Shown: in pieces, positions 1 to 7,944 of the stretch
How positions within the stretch are numbered: the first letter of the stretch is position 1
How the letters are laid out: every line of letters starts with the position of its first letter
Source of the DNA: JASGDN01 sp049841275
Lineage (GTDB): Bacteria > Chloroflexota > Chloroflexia > Thermomicrobiales > UBA6265
NCBI GenBank assembly: GCA_049841275.1
Contig: JASGDN010000049.1
Span: 1-64,000 of the forward strand
Reading direction: 5' to 3'
DNA: 64,000 bases
Translations under genes and position numbers: made by a program
Notes under the pieces: model-generated
The model's database searches: none
What the model saw: the letters and a program-made list of their open reading frames with translations, nothing else
What the model was told of the DNA's origin: nothing

Positions 1-155
1 CAACCATGCGGGCGCGGCAGATCCCTGCCCCCGTGGTCCCGTGAGACCGCAAAAACGCGTCGGTCGCCACACCCCGCCGCTCCGCAGACCCCGCACCATT
101 GCCGGGGCCAGCGAGCCCGCATCACCCAAGGACGGGTCAGATGAGAGGACTACCC
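1..155 (+). other. Non-coding leader of IS110 remnant, possible bridge-RNA region
   Basis: No convincing gene lies here. Two short hairpins are visible: GGCAG/CTGCC at 16-29 and GGTC/GACC at 35-48. In IS110-group elements the stretch between the left end and the recombinase gene encodes the structured bridge RNA that pairs with target and donor DNA. This leader sits where that RNA would be, but the element's left end is outside the window and I could not fold the sequence. The assignment is positional inference only. Confidence 0.3.
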
Positions 156-917
156 ATGAAGGAGACCCCATGCTTCGCCGGGATTGATGTCGGTCGCGAT
201 TGGCTCGATCTTGCGCTTCGTCCGAATCGCCAGCACGAACGATTCGCGAATGACGAGGACGGCATCGCCCAGCTCGTCGCGCGCGTCTGTCCACTGCACC
301 CCGTCCTTGTCGTGCTGGAAGCCACCGGCGGCCTGGAAGGACCGGTCACCGCCGTGCTGACCCGACGGCGCCAAATCATCGCTATGCTCGTCGCCGAGCA
401 ACAGCGACGACGGACCATGCCAGAGGCGCTCCGGCCTCGCCTCGATGCCCACATCGCCTGGCTGCGGGCCGAACGCGATGCCCTCGATCGGGAACTCCAC
501 GACCAGATCCGGCGCAGTCCACTCTGGCGGGATGACGATGCCCTGCTGCAAAGCGTGCCCGGCGTCGGCCCGGTGTTGGCAACGACCTTGATTGCCGAAT
601 TACCGGAGTTGGGGCACCTGAATCGGAAGCAGATCGCGGCGTTGGTCGGGGTCGCGCCGCTCAATTGCGAGAGCGGCATCCTGCGCGGACGCCGGATCAT
701 CTGGGGTGGTCGTGCCCAGGTCCGTGCCGCCCTGTGGATGGGCACCTTGGTCGCGGTCCAGCACAACGCGATCCTGCGCCCCTTCTCCGAACGCATGCTG
801 GTTGCGGGCAAACGGAAGAAGGTGGCCCTGACAGCGTGCATGCATAAGCTGCTGACCATCCTCAACACCATCCTTCAGCACCGCATCCCATGGCGGGAAC
901 CAGCGCTGCGCACTTGA
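156..917 (+). pseudogene. IS110-family transposase with internal in-frame deletion
   Basis: The 253-aa product has both ends of an IS110 recombinase. The N-terminal RuvC-like part shows GIDVGRDWLDLAL and VVLEATGG, and the C-terminal Transposase_20 part shows SVPGVGPV, ALVGVAPLN, GRRIIWGGR and KKVALTACMHKLL. Full-length relatives are usually above 300 aa. Here the text passes straight from PVTAVL to TRRRQIIAML near residues 83-93, so about 65 residues are missing, including the segment that normally holds the KTDRIDA-type motif with the last two DEDD acids. The reading frame is intact, so the loss is clean, but catalysis should be impossible. The start at 156 follows GAGAGGAC; an in-frame ATG at 141 is an alternative. 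Ends of the element were not delimited. Confidence 0.85.
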
Positions 918-1146
918 CGGGCAAGACCATTGCTTTTTTCGGCGAACTCCGGATCGGGCCGCTCGCCGAACCACGTCTCTTGCCTCCGCCATGGGATGAC
1001 CGCTCGCTCGTGGCAACCAGGATGGACTCTGCGGTAGGCTCGCGGGGAAGTTCCCCTCGTTCCGGGGCTGGCGTCGATCTTGCGCCAGCGGAAACCGGTG
1101 TTCTCTCGCACTCTGCCATGCCGATTCTCGTTCAAGGAGTTTGTCC

Positions 1147-2007
1147 ATGACGGAGCGAAGCCTGCTACGGCCCGGGGAGATGGATGTCTCACCACGCTGG
1201 TCAGGGAAGGATCGCTTGCCGGGACTGATCGCCTTTATCGTCTCGCAGATCGTCGTCGTCTTCCTGATGTTCCAGATTTACAAGATGGCCAGGAAGACCT
1301 TCATCCAGCGAGCCGAGACGGTCGCCTACGGTCACGCCGTGGATGTCCTGCACCTCGAGGACCGGCTGGGACTTGGGTTCGAGCTTCCACTCCAGAAGTG
1401 GCTTCTCCGGCAGCCGGAGTGGATCATCCACGTCTTCAACAATTTCTACGCCTATTACATGTATGTCTTCTACGCGTGCATGGTGGTGGCGATGTTCTTC
1501 GCCGTCGAACGCTGGCGCTACCTGCGTCGCTGGTTCTTCATCAGCATGGCGATCGCAACGCCGCTGTATGCGATCTACCCACTCGCGCCGCCGCGCTTCA
1601 TGCAGCCCTACGGCTGGGACTTCGTCGATACCCTCGCCGTCTACGGACCGAACTACTTCTCCGAGAATGGACTCGTCACGGCTAACCGGTTCGCGGCGAT
1701 GCCGAGCATGCACGTCGGCTGGACGACCCTGGCCGCCATCGTGCTGGCCGTCTGCCTCCCATGGCGAAGGACCGGCATTGCCATCGCCGCCGCCCTTATC
1801 GTCATGATCTCGCTCACGGTGATGGTGACCGGCAACCACTACTGGCTGGACGGCGTCGCAGGCTGGATCGTCATTGGTGTGGCGGCCCTCGTCAATCGCG
1901 TGCTGCCCTATCCGCTTCCGATTCCCTGGCCGTGGGCGCGCAAGACGATGACGTCCGGAGAACGAGCGAGGGAGTCCGGGGCATCGAGCGCGGCCACGAA
2001 TCCCTGA
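1147..2007 (+). CDS. PAP2-superfamily membrane phosphatase (Aur1/Ipt1-like)
   Basis: A 286-aa integral membrane protein with about six hydrophobic segments (roughly 24-44, 93-119, 128-146, 190-206, 210-228 and 236-250). Signature motifs of the PAP2 fold are present: RFAAMPSMH at 181-189 (phosphate-binding Ser and catalytic His189) and GNHYWLDGVAG at 229-239 (His231 nucleophile, Asp235). The family dephosphorylates or transfers phospho-lipid head groups at the outer membrane face; the PSMH form resembles inositolphosphotransferase Aur1/Ipt1-type members. Substrate cannot be read from sequence. The ATG at 1147 has AAGGAG seven bases upstream, preferred over the TTG six bases earlier. It stands alone between the IS110 remnant and a strong promoter. 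Confidence 0.85.
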   Translation: MTERSLLRPGEMDVSPRWSGKDRLPGLIAFIVSQIVVVFLMFQIYKMARKTFIQRAETVAYGHAVDVLHLEDRLGLGFELPLQKWLLRQPEWIIHVFNNFYAYYMYVFYACMVVAMFFAVERWRYLRRWFFISMAIATPLYAIYPLAPPRFMQPYGWDFVDTLAVYGPNYFSENGLVTANRFAAMPSMHVGWTTLAAIVLAVCLPWRRTGIAIAAALIVMISLTVMVTGNHYWLDGVAGWIVIGVAALVNRVLPYPLPIPWPWARKTMTSGERARESGASSAATNP

Positions 2008-2023
2008 TGCGATCCCACATCGT

Positions 2024-2067
2024 GTTTTCGCAAAACGCTTGACAAACCTGGGGCCTGCCCGTAAGAT
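2024..2067 (+). promoter_or_regulatory. Strong sigma-70 promoter with flanking palindrome
   Basis: TTGACA at 2039-2044 and TAAGAT at 2062-2067 are separated by 17 bases, giving a near-consensus housekeeping promoter. A 13-bp palindrome, GTTTT-CGC-AAAAC, at 2024-2036 abuts the -35 box and could be an operator or an UP-like element. The promoter points at the 36-aa ORF and the terminator at 2320. Confidence 0.75.
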
Positions 2068-2186
2068 CGCAGAGGTCACAAATGTGGCGAATACGACCTC
2101 ATGGCATGTTCGTCATGAGATGCCGATGTATCGCAGAGCATGTATGCCGCTATCCAGAGATCGCGGTCACGGAAAGGAGGAGGTCC

Positions 2187-2297
2187 ATGGAGCAGATCAT
2201 CATTGCACGCCGAAACCTGGTGTTTGTCCGGGTTAGCAGGACTTCCGGAATCCGTGGCATAGCGCGCTGGCATGCGAAGAGGGCTTGTAGGGCCTGA
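2187..2297 (+). CDS. 36-aa basic small protein in its own transcription unit
   Basis: The start codon follows an exceptionally strong Shine-Dalgarno run (GGAAAGGAGGAGG, ending 2183). The product, which starts MEQIIIARRNLV and ends HAKRACRA, has nine Arg/Lys in 36 residues and a short hydrophobic start, with no family I recognise. It lies about 115 bases after the predicted transcription start of the promoter at 2039 and 22 bases before a hairpin terminator. Promoter, ribosome site, ORF and terminator fit together, so expression is likely. It could be a leader peptide, a small membrane-associated or nucleic-acid-binding protein, or part of a dual-function RNA. No toxin or antitoxin motif is visible. 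Confidence 0.5.
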   Translation: MEQIIIARRNLVFVRVSRTSGIRGIARWHAKRACRA

Positions 2298-2319
2298 TCC
2301 TTGTCTCCAGACGGCGGTC

Positions 2320-2357
2320 GAGTCCCGGATTGCGCACCCAGCGATCCGGGACTCTTT
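2320..2357 (+). terminator. Hairpin terminator of the small unit
   Basis: GAGTCCCGGATTG (2320-2332) pairs with CGATCCGGGACTC (2342-2354), 13 positions with one mismatch and a 9-nt loop, followed by TTT. It closes the unit that begins at the promoter at 2039. Confidence 0.7.
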
Positions 2358-2390
2358 GCGTCCAGGCGCTAACGCCAGCAATCTGGACGC
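2358..2390. repeat. Second nested hairpin after the terminator
   Basis: GCGTCCAG (2358-2365) is perfectly complementary to CTGGACGC (2383-2390). The intervening 17 bases contain a further small GGCG/CGCC hairpin. It lies directly against the preceding terminator and may be a tandem terminator or a structured RNA end. Confidence 0.5.
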
Positions 2391-2497
2391 ATCGGCCACC
2401 CCTTCATCGAAAAACTAAAAACGTCTCCCACTGCTTCTCAAGATATGAGGAACAGATGGGTCATCGTGTCTTGATTTTTGAATCACAAGGACTATCC

Positions 2498-2881
2498 ATG
2501 AATTCCGAACTCATGCTTCTCGTCGACCAGCGGCACGCCGAACGCCGTGCGAAGCCCAGTCTCCGTCCGGTTCCCGATACCCGCCCAACCAGACGCCTCT
2601 CTCAATGGCCAAAGCCATCATCCACCAAAAGGGATTTCCAGACCATGAACACCTGGCACATCGACACCAGCATGTACCTGCACCTCGCCCAGCTCAAGCA
2701 CGAGGACATGATTCGCGCCGCCATGCTTCACAAGACGCTCCGCGAGCTGAACGGTTCCCAATCCGTCACGCAGCGCGTCCGCCTGTCGCTGGCGAATGCC
2801 CTCATCACGCTTGGGCAGGCCATGAAGCCGGACTCCCGCTCCGAGGACTGGACCGGCTCCGCACCGCGTACCGCCGCCTGA
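2498..2881 (+). CDS. Hypothetical protein, 127 aa, upstream of parAB
   Basis: Function not recognised. The first 48 residues are polar, Arg- and Pro-rich and probably disordered. Residues 50-112 (from MNTWHIDTSMYLHLAQL to LGQAMKP) look like a compact helical domain. An SD-like AAGGA lies seven bases before the ATG at 2498; an in-frame ATG at 2645 would leave only the helical domain and is a fair alternative start. The gene is followed by an 11-bp hairpin and then parA on the same strand, so it may belong to the same accessory segment as parAB. No DNA-binding or membrane segment is evident. Confidence 0.55.
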   Translation: MNSELMLLVDQRHAERRAKPSLRPVPDTRPTRRLSQWPKPSSTKRDFQTMNTWHIDTSMYLHLAQLKHEDMIRAAMLHKTLRELNGSQSVTQRVRLSLANALITLGQAMKPDSRSEDWTGSAPRTAA

Positions 2882-2912
2882 TCCGCGTCCACATGCAAAT
2901 CGCCCATCCAGA

Positions 2913-2953
2913 ACCCCGTCCGGGACGGCTGCCTACGCCGCACCGGACGGGGT
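2913..2953 (+). terminator. 11-bp hairpin after the 127-aa gene
   Basis: ACCCCGTCCGG (2913-2923) is the exact reverse complement of CCGGACGGGGT (2943-2953), with a 19-nt loop. There is no U-run after it, so termination may be weak or factor-assisted. Confidence 0.55.
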
Positions 2954-3103
2954 CCCTCGTTCCTCGCGACGACATGAAACAGGTGTCCCGTGTGGACCTT
3001 GCCCGCAGGCACGCACCGGTGCCACACTGGCAGGCAGAACGCATCTGCCCGACTCCACCGCCACCGCCTGTGGCTTCCTCCGACCGACGGGATTCACCGG
3101 ACC

Positions 3104-3877
3104 ATGACTCGCATCATTGCCTTCTTCAATCAGAAGGGCGGCACAGCCAAGACCACCAGCACGCTCAATGTCGCTGCCGCCCTCGCCGAACGCAGCCATC
3201 GCGTCCTGATGGTCGACCTCGATCCGCAGGCCAGCCTCTCGATGGCGACCGGGATCGATGTCGCCGCGATCGACCTCAGCGTGTACGACCTGCTGCTCGA
3301 TGACGCGGTCGGCATCGCGGATATCGCCCTCCCGACCACCATCCCGGGTGTCGACATCGCTCCGTCGCATCCCGACCTCGCCGCCGCCGAACTCGAACTG
3401 CTCAACGTGCTCGAACGTGAGCGCCAACTCGATCATCGCATCGACGCCGCCGACCTTTCCGCCTACGACTTCGTGCTGATCGATGCGCCTCCCGCCCTCA
3501 ACATCATCTCGATCAATATCCTCGTCGCCACGCAGGAGCTGGTGATCCCGATCGAGCCGCATCCGCTCTCGCTGATGGTCCTCCGGCGCCTCTTCGAAAC
3601 CATCCGCCGCATTCAGCGCCTCAATCCGGAGCTCGTGCTGCTTGGCTTCCTGCCGACAAAGGTTCACCATTCCTCGCGCCTGGCGAACGACATGCTCGAC
3701 ACCCTGCGCGACCAGTTCCCGGACCTGCCCCTGCTCCCAACGATCCCACTTTCGGTAAAGGGCGCCGAATCGACGGCCGAACGGACCAGCGTCCTCCAGT
3801 ACATGCCGAGGTCCACCGTGGCCGCCGCCTATCGTGAGGTCGGCGAGTGGATCGACACGGCAGGAGGCGAACCATGA
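3104..3877 (+). CDS. parA: ParA-family partition ATPase
   Basis: A 257-aa deviant Walker-A ATPase of the ParA/Soj type. KGGTAKTT at 11-18 is the P-loop with the signature Lys; MVDLDPQASLS and FVLIDAPPA are the Walker-A' and Walker-B strands. ParA proteins bind DNA as ATP dimers and pull ParB-bound plasmid or chromosome copies apart. There is no N-terminal HTH, so this is the small type Ib/Soj-like form. The chosen ATG is the one directly before the conserved TRIIAFFNQKGG; upstream in-frame sequence looks non-coding. The stop overlaps the parB start (ATGA). The usual chromosomal neighbours rsmG and mnmG are absent, so a plasmid or integrated-element origin is plausible. Confidence 0.93.
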   Translation: MTRIIAFFNQKGGTAKTTSTLNVAAALAERSHRVLMVDLDPQASLSMATGIDVAAIDLSVYDLLLDDAVGIADIALPTTIPGVDIAPSHPDLAAAELELLNVLERERQLDHRIDAADLSAYDFVLIDAPPALNIISINILVATQELVIPIEPHPLSLMVLRRLFETIRRIQRLNPELVLLGFLPTKVHHSSRLANDMLDTLRDQFPDLPLLPTIPLSVKGAESTAERTSVLQYMPRSTVAAAYREVGEWIDTAGGEP

Positions 3878-4914
3878 CCGACCGCGCGACTGCCCGTGCC
3901 CGCCGCAAATTCACGGTCGATGCCCTGTTCGAGGACACTCGCCCCCAGGCAAAGGGTGTCACGGATCTCCAGGACGCGAAGGAAATCGCGCTCGACCGCA
4001 TCATGCCCGATCCCGACCAGCCGCGCCGCAGCTTCGATCCGGACCGGCTGCAGGAGCTTGCCGCCAGCATCCGGGCAGAAGGCGTCCTCCAGCCGATCGT
4101 CGTACGCTACGCCGAGGCCGACGACCGCTATGTGATCGTCCACGGCGAACGACGGTGGCGTGCCTCCGCTATAGCCGGGCAAGGAACCATCCCCGCCCTC
4201 GTCCGCGACGTTCCCACCGAACGCCGCCTCCTGCAGCAGCTGATGGAGAACGTGGTCCGCGACGACCTGAATGCGGTCGATCGTGCAAACGCGTTGCGCG
4301 CACTCCGAGCCCAGCTCGGCGATCCTCCGTGGGAGGTCGTGGCGGAAGCCGTCGGCATCAGACGAAGTCGTATCTTCCAGCTGCTCGGCACGGGCAAGCT
4401 CTCGCTCGAGGCGCAGGCCAACATCCAGCACGGCGCCCTCAGCGAGAAGCAGAGCCGCCTCCTGCAGGGCCTTCCGCCCGCGCGGCAGGAGGCCCTGCGC
4501 CAATGGCTCGTGGCCGATCAGCCGCCGGCCACGCTGGCAACCCGGGTCGCGCGGGCCTTTCGCGATCATCCACTCGCCGACGACGATTCCGTGGAGGAAG
4601 CGACAGCCGCGCTCGCCATCCTGCGGGACCTCGCCCAGGTCTCCGATCCCCTCCAACAACGCACGCAGTCGCTCGCCCTGCTTTCCGCAATCGAGCATGC
4701 ACGGTCCGGGTCGAAGGCCGACCGCACGGGCCTCAAACGGTTGGGGAGCCTCGTCGGGACGAAGACCTTCGATCCCCAGCGGTTCGCCCAGGAGACCGGC
4801 GCCCTCAGCCGCGGACTCGCTGAACTGGCGTTGCACGACCATGAGCGCGATGCCGCCGTGGACGAGCAGCTACGCGCCCTCCATCGAGCAATCGGCTCCC
4901 TGTTGAACGACTGA
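3874..4914 (+). CDS. parB: ParB/Spo0J-family partition protein
   Basis: A 346-aa ParB. The N-terminal CTPase domain has IMPDPDQPRRSF (43-54), GVLQPIVVR (70-78) and the GERRWRAS box (91-98). Box II reads ENVVRDDLNAVDRA (125-138). A helix-turn-helix at about 153-175 (EVVAEAVGIRRSRIFQLL) should contact parS. ParB loads on parS, slides as a CTP clamp and stimulates ParA. The ATG overlaps the parA stop by four bases and has AGGAGG upstream. The long C-terminal part (about 180-346) is less conserved and ends in a likely dimerisation helix. I saw no canonical parS (TGTTTCACGTGAAACA) near the pair, which fits a divergent, element-borne system. Confidence 0.92.
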   Translation: MTDRATARARRKFTVDALFEDTRPQAKGVTDLQDAKEIALDRIMPDPDQPRRSFDPDRLQELAASIRAEGVLQPIVVRYAEADDRYVIVHGERRWRASAIAGQGTIPALVRDVPTERRLLQQLMENVVRDDLNAVDRANALRALRAQLGDPPWEVVAEAVGIRRSRIFQLLGTGKLSLEAQANIQHGALSEKQSRLLQGLPPARQEALRQWLVADQPPATLATRVARAFRDHPLADDDSVEEATAALAILRDLAQVSDPLQQRTQSLALLSAIEHARSGSKADRTGLKRLGSLVGTKTFDPQRFAQETGALSRGLAELALHDHERDAAVDEQLRALHRAIGSLLND

Positions 4915-4973
4915 TTTCCCTTTCTGGCAATTTTCCCTCCCCCAACGGCACGGCTCCTACATGAGGGCTGGCA

Positions 4974-4988
4974 GGTATCGTCGATACC
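4974..4988. promoter_or_regulatory. 15-bp perfect palindrome, candidate operator
   Basis: GGTATCG-T-CGATACC is a perfect dyad centred at 4981, 60 bases before the start of the secreted-protein gene at 5049 and 60 bases after parB. The position suits an operator for the downstream gene; it could also be a non-canonical ParB site. No regulator is identified. Confidence 0.45.
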
Positions 4989-5048
4989 ACCGGATTTCCA
5001 AAGGAATGGCGGAGATACGAGCATCTCATGCCTGGGAGGAGTGTTGTC

Positions 5049-5609
5049 ATGTTCTCGCAGCCCCTGAAATCGGCCCGTGCGCTCACGGTCGGCCTGCTGC
5101 TGGCAGGTTCAACCATCGCGGGAAGCGTCGGGCTTGTTGCCGCGCAGGATTCGTCCACGACCACCGCTGCCAACACAGAAAGTCATCTCGCGCATATCCA
5201 CAAGGGAACGTGTGCGAACCTCGATCCCGCGCCACAGCAGAACCTGAACAACGTGGAGCCGCGCAAGGACGACGATGACGACGACAAGACGCCAGAGCCG
5301 CAGGGCATCCTGACCTCGCCGCAGGTGCTCTACTCCAAGACCGATGTCGACATGAAGCTCGATGACATGCTCTCCGAAGCGCATGCCATCAATGTCCACC
5401 TCAGCGCCGAGCAGCCCGAGGTCTACATTGCCTGCGGCGACATCGACGGCACCGTGATCGACGACGATCTCTACATCGGCCTTGCACCGCTGAACGACTC
5501 CGGCTACTACGGTGTTGCGAAGCTGCACAAGGACGGCGACAAGACGGAAGTCGAGATCTTCCTCGTCGTGCCGGCGGAGACACCGTCGAACGCGACCCCG
5601 GTCGCCTAG
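5049..5609 (+). CDS. Secreted two-cysteine protein, CHRD-like
   Basis: A 186-aa exported protein. Residues 1-33 form a signal peptide (basic start, ALTVGLLLAG core, cleavage likely after VAAQ). The mature part has IHKGTCANL near 51-59 and VYIACGDIDG near 127-136, two lone Cys that could form one disulfide, and an acidic run of six Asp near 76. The HIHxGTC...YPLN...ACGDI pattern is common in small secreted Chloroflexota proteins related to CHRD domains. That kinship is from memory of the family and is not certain. The ATG has GGGAGGAG upstream. The gene is monocistronic, with a palindrome before it and a strong terminator after it. Confidence 0.7.
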   Translation: MFSQPLKSARALTVGLLLAGSTIAGSVGLVAAQDSSTTTAANTESHLAHIHKGTCANLDPAPQQNLNNVEPRKDDDDDDKTPEPQGILTSPQVLYSKTDVDMKLDDMLSEAHAINVHLSAEQPEVYIACGDIDGTVIDDDLYIGLAPLNDSGYYGVAKLHKDGDKTEVEIFLVVPAETPSNATPVA

Positions 5610-5633
5610 CACCGGTCACGTCCACACCATGCA

Positions 5634-5665
5634 AAACCGGGATGGTTCGAGTGCCATCCCGGTTT
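5634..5665 (+). terminator. Rho-independent terminator
   Basis: AAACCGGGATGG (5634-5645) pairs perfectly with CCATCCCGGTTT (5654-5665), an 8-nt loop, with the Ts inside the stem end. It lies 25 bases after the secreted-protein stop. Confidence 0.8.
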
Positions 5666-5802
5666 CGTATGCCCGGCGACTCCGGTGTGCGGCCTGCGCA
5701 GTCTGGTACGCTCTCCGGGGCCGCGTTTCGGCCCCGATGATCGCTCGCAGGCAGCCACCCGGTGTTCCAAGCCTGCCCATCCCGAGAGACGCATCCAAGC
5801 CC

Positions 5803-6627
5803 ATGTCCTCACCACGCCCTGCCTTCCGCCGATGCTCCCGAGCTGCACTCTTCCCGGTTGCCCTCACCATACTCCTCGTCCTGGCCGGATGTGGATCGAG
5901 TGAGAAGGCCGCCGAACCGACCGCCACCACTGGGCCGGTGGCCAGCCCGACCCTCGCGCCGGGCGAGGTTTCCGTCGATTCCCTGCTCGGCCGGATCGAT
6001 GCCGCCTGGCCGAAGGTGCAATCGATGGTTGCCACCTCGTGGTCTGGCCAGTATGCCGATCCAATGCAGGCCATCGCCGCCACACCACCGGCCGACCAGA
6101 TGATGACGGTCGAAAAGGTCGTGAAACCCTCCGCGCGCAGCATCTCCACGAGCATCGGCGGCGTGGCGGTGGACGAACAGCTCGCCGTCAACGGCATCGT
6201 CTACTTCCGTGGAACCTCCGTAACCAATGCGATCGCGCCATTCATGGACGCGACGACCTGGGTTCAGGTCGACCCCTCGATGGTCTCCGAGGATTCTCCG
6301 GTCGGGCAGCAGCTGGCCTATCTCATCGCCCCGCTCCAACCACCCTACGGCACGGTGAGCGACACGCTCCGTGGGCACGGTGCAACGCAAACCGGCCAGG
6401 TGACCGTGGGCGGACGAACCTGCGATGTCTACGCCTTCACGGATCCATCGACGGGAGACGATGGCATCGCCTATACGCTTTCCCTCGACAGCACGGGACT
6501 CCCCTGCTCGCTGACCCAGTCCGCCGGCGGCTATGCGAACGTCACAACGTGGACCTTCAACGACCTCAGCATCGCGATCACGCCTCCGGCCAACGCCGTC
6601 AATGCCTCCGGCACGCCAGCCGCGTAG
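5803..6627 (+). CDS. LppX/LprAFG-like lipoprotein
   Basis: A 274-aa lipoprotein. The N-terminus has an Arg-rich start, a hydrophobic core and the lipobox LAGC (Cys30), so the mature protein should be acylated and anchored on the outer face. After a Thr/Pro linker the body resembles the LppX/LprG fold (antiparallel sheet with a lipid-binding cavity), with strands such as MMTVEKVVKPSARSIS, EQLAVNGIVYFRG and WTFNDLSIAITPPANA. Such proteins carry lipids or glycolipids to the envelope surface. The start was chosen at the ATG preceding the signal sequence; no strong SD is present. There is no partner transporter next to it. The family call rests on overall pattern only. Confidence 0.65.
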   Translation: MSSPRPAFRRCSRAALFPVALTILLVLAGCGSSEKAAEPTATTGPVASPTLAPGEVSVDSLLGRIDAAWPKVQSMVATSWSGQYADPMQAIAATPPADQMMTVEKVVKPSARSISTSIGGVAVDEQLAVNGIVYFRGTSVTNAIAPFMDATTWVQVDPSMVSEDSPVGQQLAYLIAPLQPPYGTVSDTLRGHGATQTGQVTVGGRTCDVYAFTDPSTGDDGIAYTLSLDSTGLPCSLTQSAGGYANVTTWTFNDLSIAITPPANAVNASGTPAA

Positions 6628-6798
6628 CCATGCATCTCCCATCGCGCGGAGTAGCCGGAAATGGTCCGCAGCGTAATCCCGTCCGGCACGGAGTCACCAT
6701 ACAAATGCGGTACGCCGTGTGCGACACTGCGGTCATACAACGCGCACGCGCGGAAACATCTCAGTAGTAAACCTCTCACGTTCCAGAAGGGAGCCTGA

Positions 6799-7920
6799 AT
6801 GGGTACGACGCCGAAGACAGGGCATCTCCGAACGATGGCCCTGGTATTCGCAACGGCATGTTCATTCCTGCTGGCCGTGACGCCAGTTGGTGTCCGGGTG
6901 GCGGCGCAATCATCCGATGACATGAGCGTGGAACAACTGGTCGAAAAGGTCGGCGGCGCGGTGGTCACCGTCGTCAACTTCACGCAGACTTCCAGCGGCA
7001 CGACGAACTCATTGCAGGCCAGCAGCAGCGGCAGTGGATTCATCATCGACAAGGACGGCCACATCGTCACGAACTGGCACGTCGTCTACGGCGGAGACGC
7101 ATTCGCCGTCATCCTCTCGGACGGAACCCAGGTCGAGGCCGACCTCGTCGGCTCCGACCCGCGCGACGATCTAGCGATGGTCAAGATCGACCCGAAGGAT
7201 GTTCCGGCGACCGTCTCCTTCGGCGATTCCGACGCATTGAAGCCAGGCGAGCCGATCGTGGCGATCGGCTCGCCGCTCGGCGCCTTCACGAACACCGTCA
7301 CCGATGGCATCGTCAGCGGCCTCGGCCGTAACGAGTTCGCCGCCACAAGCAACTATCAATGCCAGAACTACACGAACCTCATCCAGCACACCGCGCCGAT
7401 CAACCACGGCAATTCGGGCGGACCGCTGTTCAACATGAAAGGTGAGGTCGTGGGGGTGAATACCATCGGCCTGCCAAGTTACAACGGCGAGCCGGTGCAG
7501 GGGCTCTTCTTCGCAGTGCCGAGCAATCTCGTGAAGGATGTTGCCGGCCAGTTGGTCCAGACCGGCAAGATCGCCGCCCCGTTCATCGGCGCCGACCTGC
7601 TCCCGATCACGCCGGACCTCAACGCCCAGTATCAGATCGGCGTCGATCAGGGCATGCTCGTCTACGACATCCAGCGAAGTTCCGCAGCAGACAAGGCAGG
7701 ACTGGAAGTCGAGGATGTGATCCTGGCCGTGGATGGCGAGGACATCACGCAGGACATGTCACTCTCCCGCATCCTGCTCGACTACAAGCCGGGCGATACG
7801 GTGACGCTCACCATCCTCCGCCTCGACCAGAATGATCGGTGGCAGCAAAGCACTGTGAAACTCACCTTCGATGAGACCCCACAACGCCTCTTCGAGCGGT
7901 GCGCGCTTTCGGACGAATAG
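6799..7920 (+). CDS. HtrA/DegP-type trypsin-like serine protease with PDZ domain
   Basis: A 373-aa exported protease. Residues 1-36 are a signal peptide or signal anchor. The chymotrypsin-fold domain carries the full triad: His94 in TNWHVV, Asp124 in DDLAMVKI and Ser206 in GNSGGPL. A PDZ domain occupies about 270-360 (GADLLPITPDL..., AGLEVEDVILAVDGEDI). HtrA proteins degrade or refold damaged envelope proteins. The start has AGAAGGGAG upstream. The 170-base upstream gap shows no clear promoter. A terminator follows 24 bases after the stop, so the gene is probably monocistronic. Confidence 0.93.
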   Translation: MGTTPKTGHLRTMALVFATACSFLLAVTPVGVRVAAQSSDDMSVEQLVEKVGGAVVTVVNFTQTSSGTTNSLQASSSGSGFIIDKDGHIVTNWHVVYGGDAFAVILSDGTQVEADLVGSDPRDDLAMVKIDPKDVPATVSFGDSDALKPGEPIVAIGSPLGAFTNTVTDGIVSGLGRNEFAATSNYQCQNYTNLIQHTAPINHGNSGGPLFNMKGEVVGVNTIGLPSYNGEPVQGLFFAVPSNLVKDVAGQLVQTGKIAAPFIGADLLPITPDLNAQYQIGVDQGMLVYDIQRSSAADKAGLEVEDVILAVDGEDITQDMSLSRILLDYKPGDTVTLTILRLDQNDRWQQSTVKLTFDETPQRLFERCALSDE

Positions 7921-7944
7921 CCGCCGGAACACACCAGCGCCAGA

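Noticed and set aside
918..946. T-run after the IS110 gene as a terminator (936-941)
   Set aside because: The only stem before it is four base pairs (GCAA/TTGC), too weak to call.
3104..4914. Canonical parS near parAB
   Set aside because: Looked for TGTTTCACGTGAAACA and close variants around the genes and did not see one.
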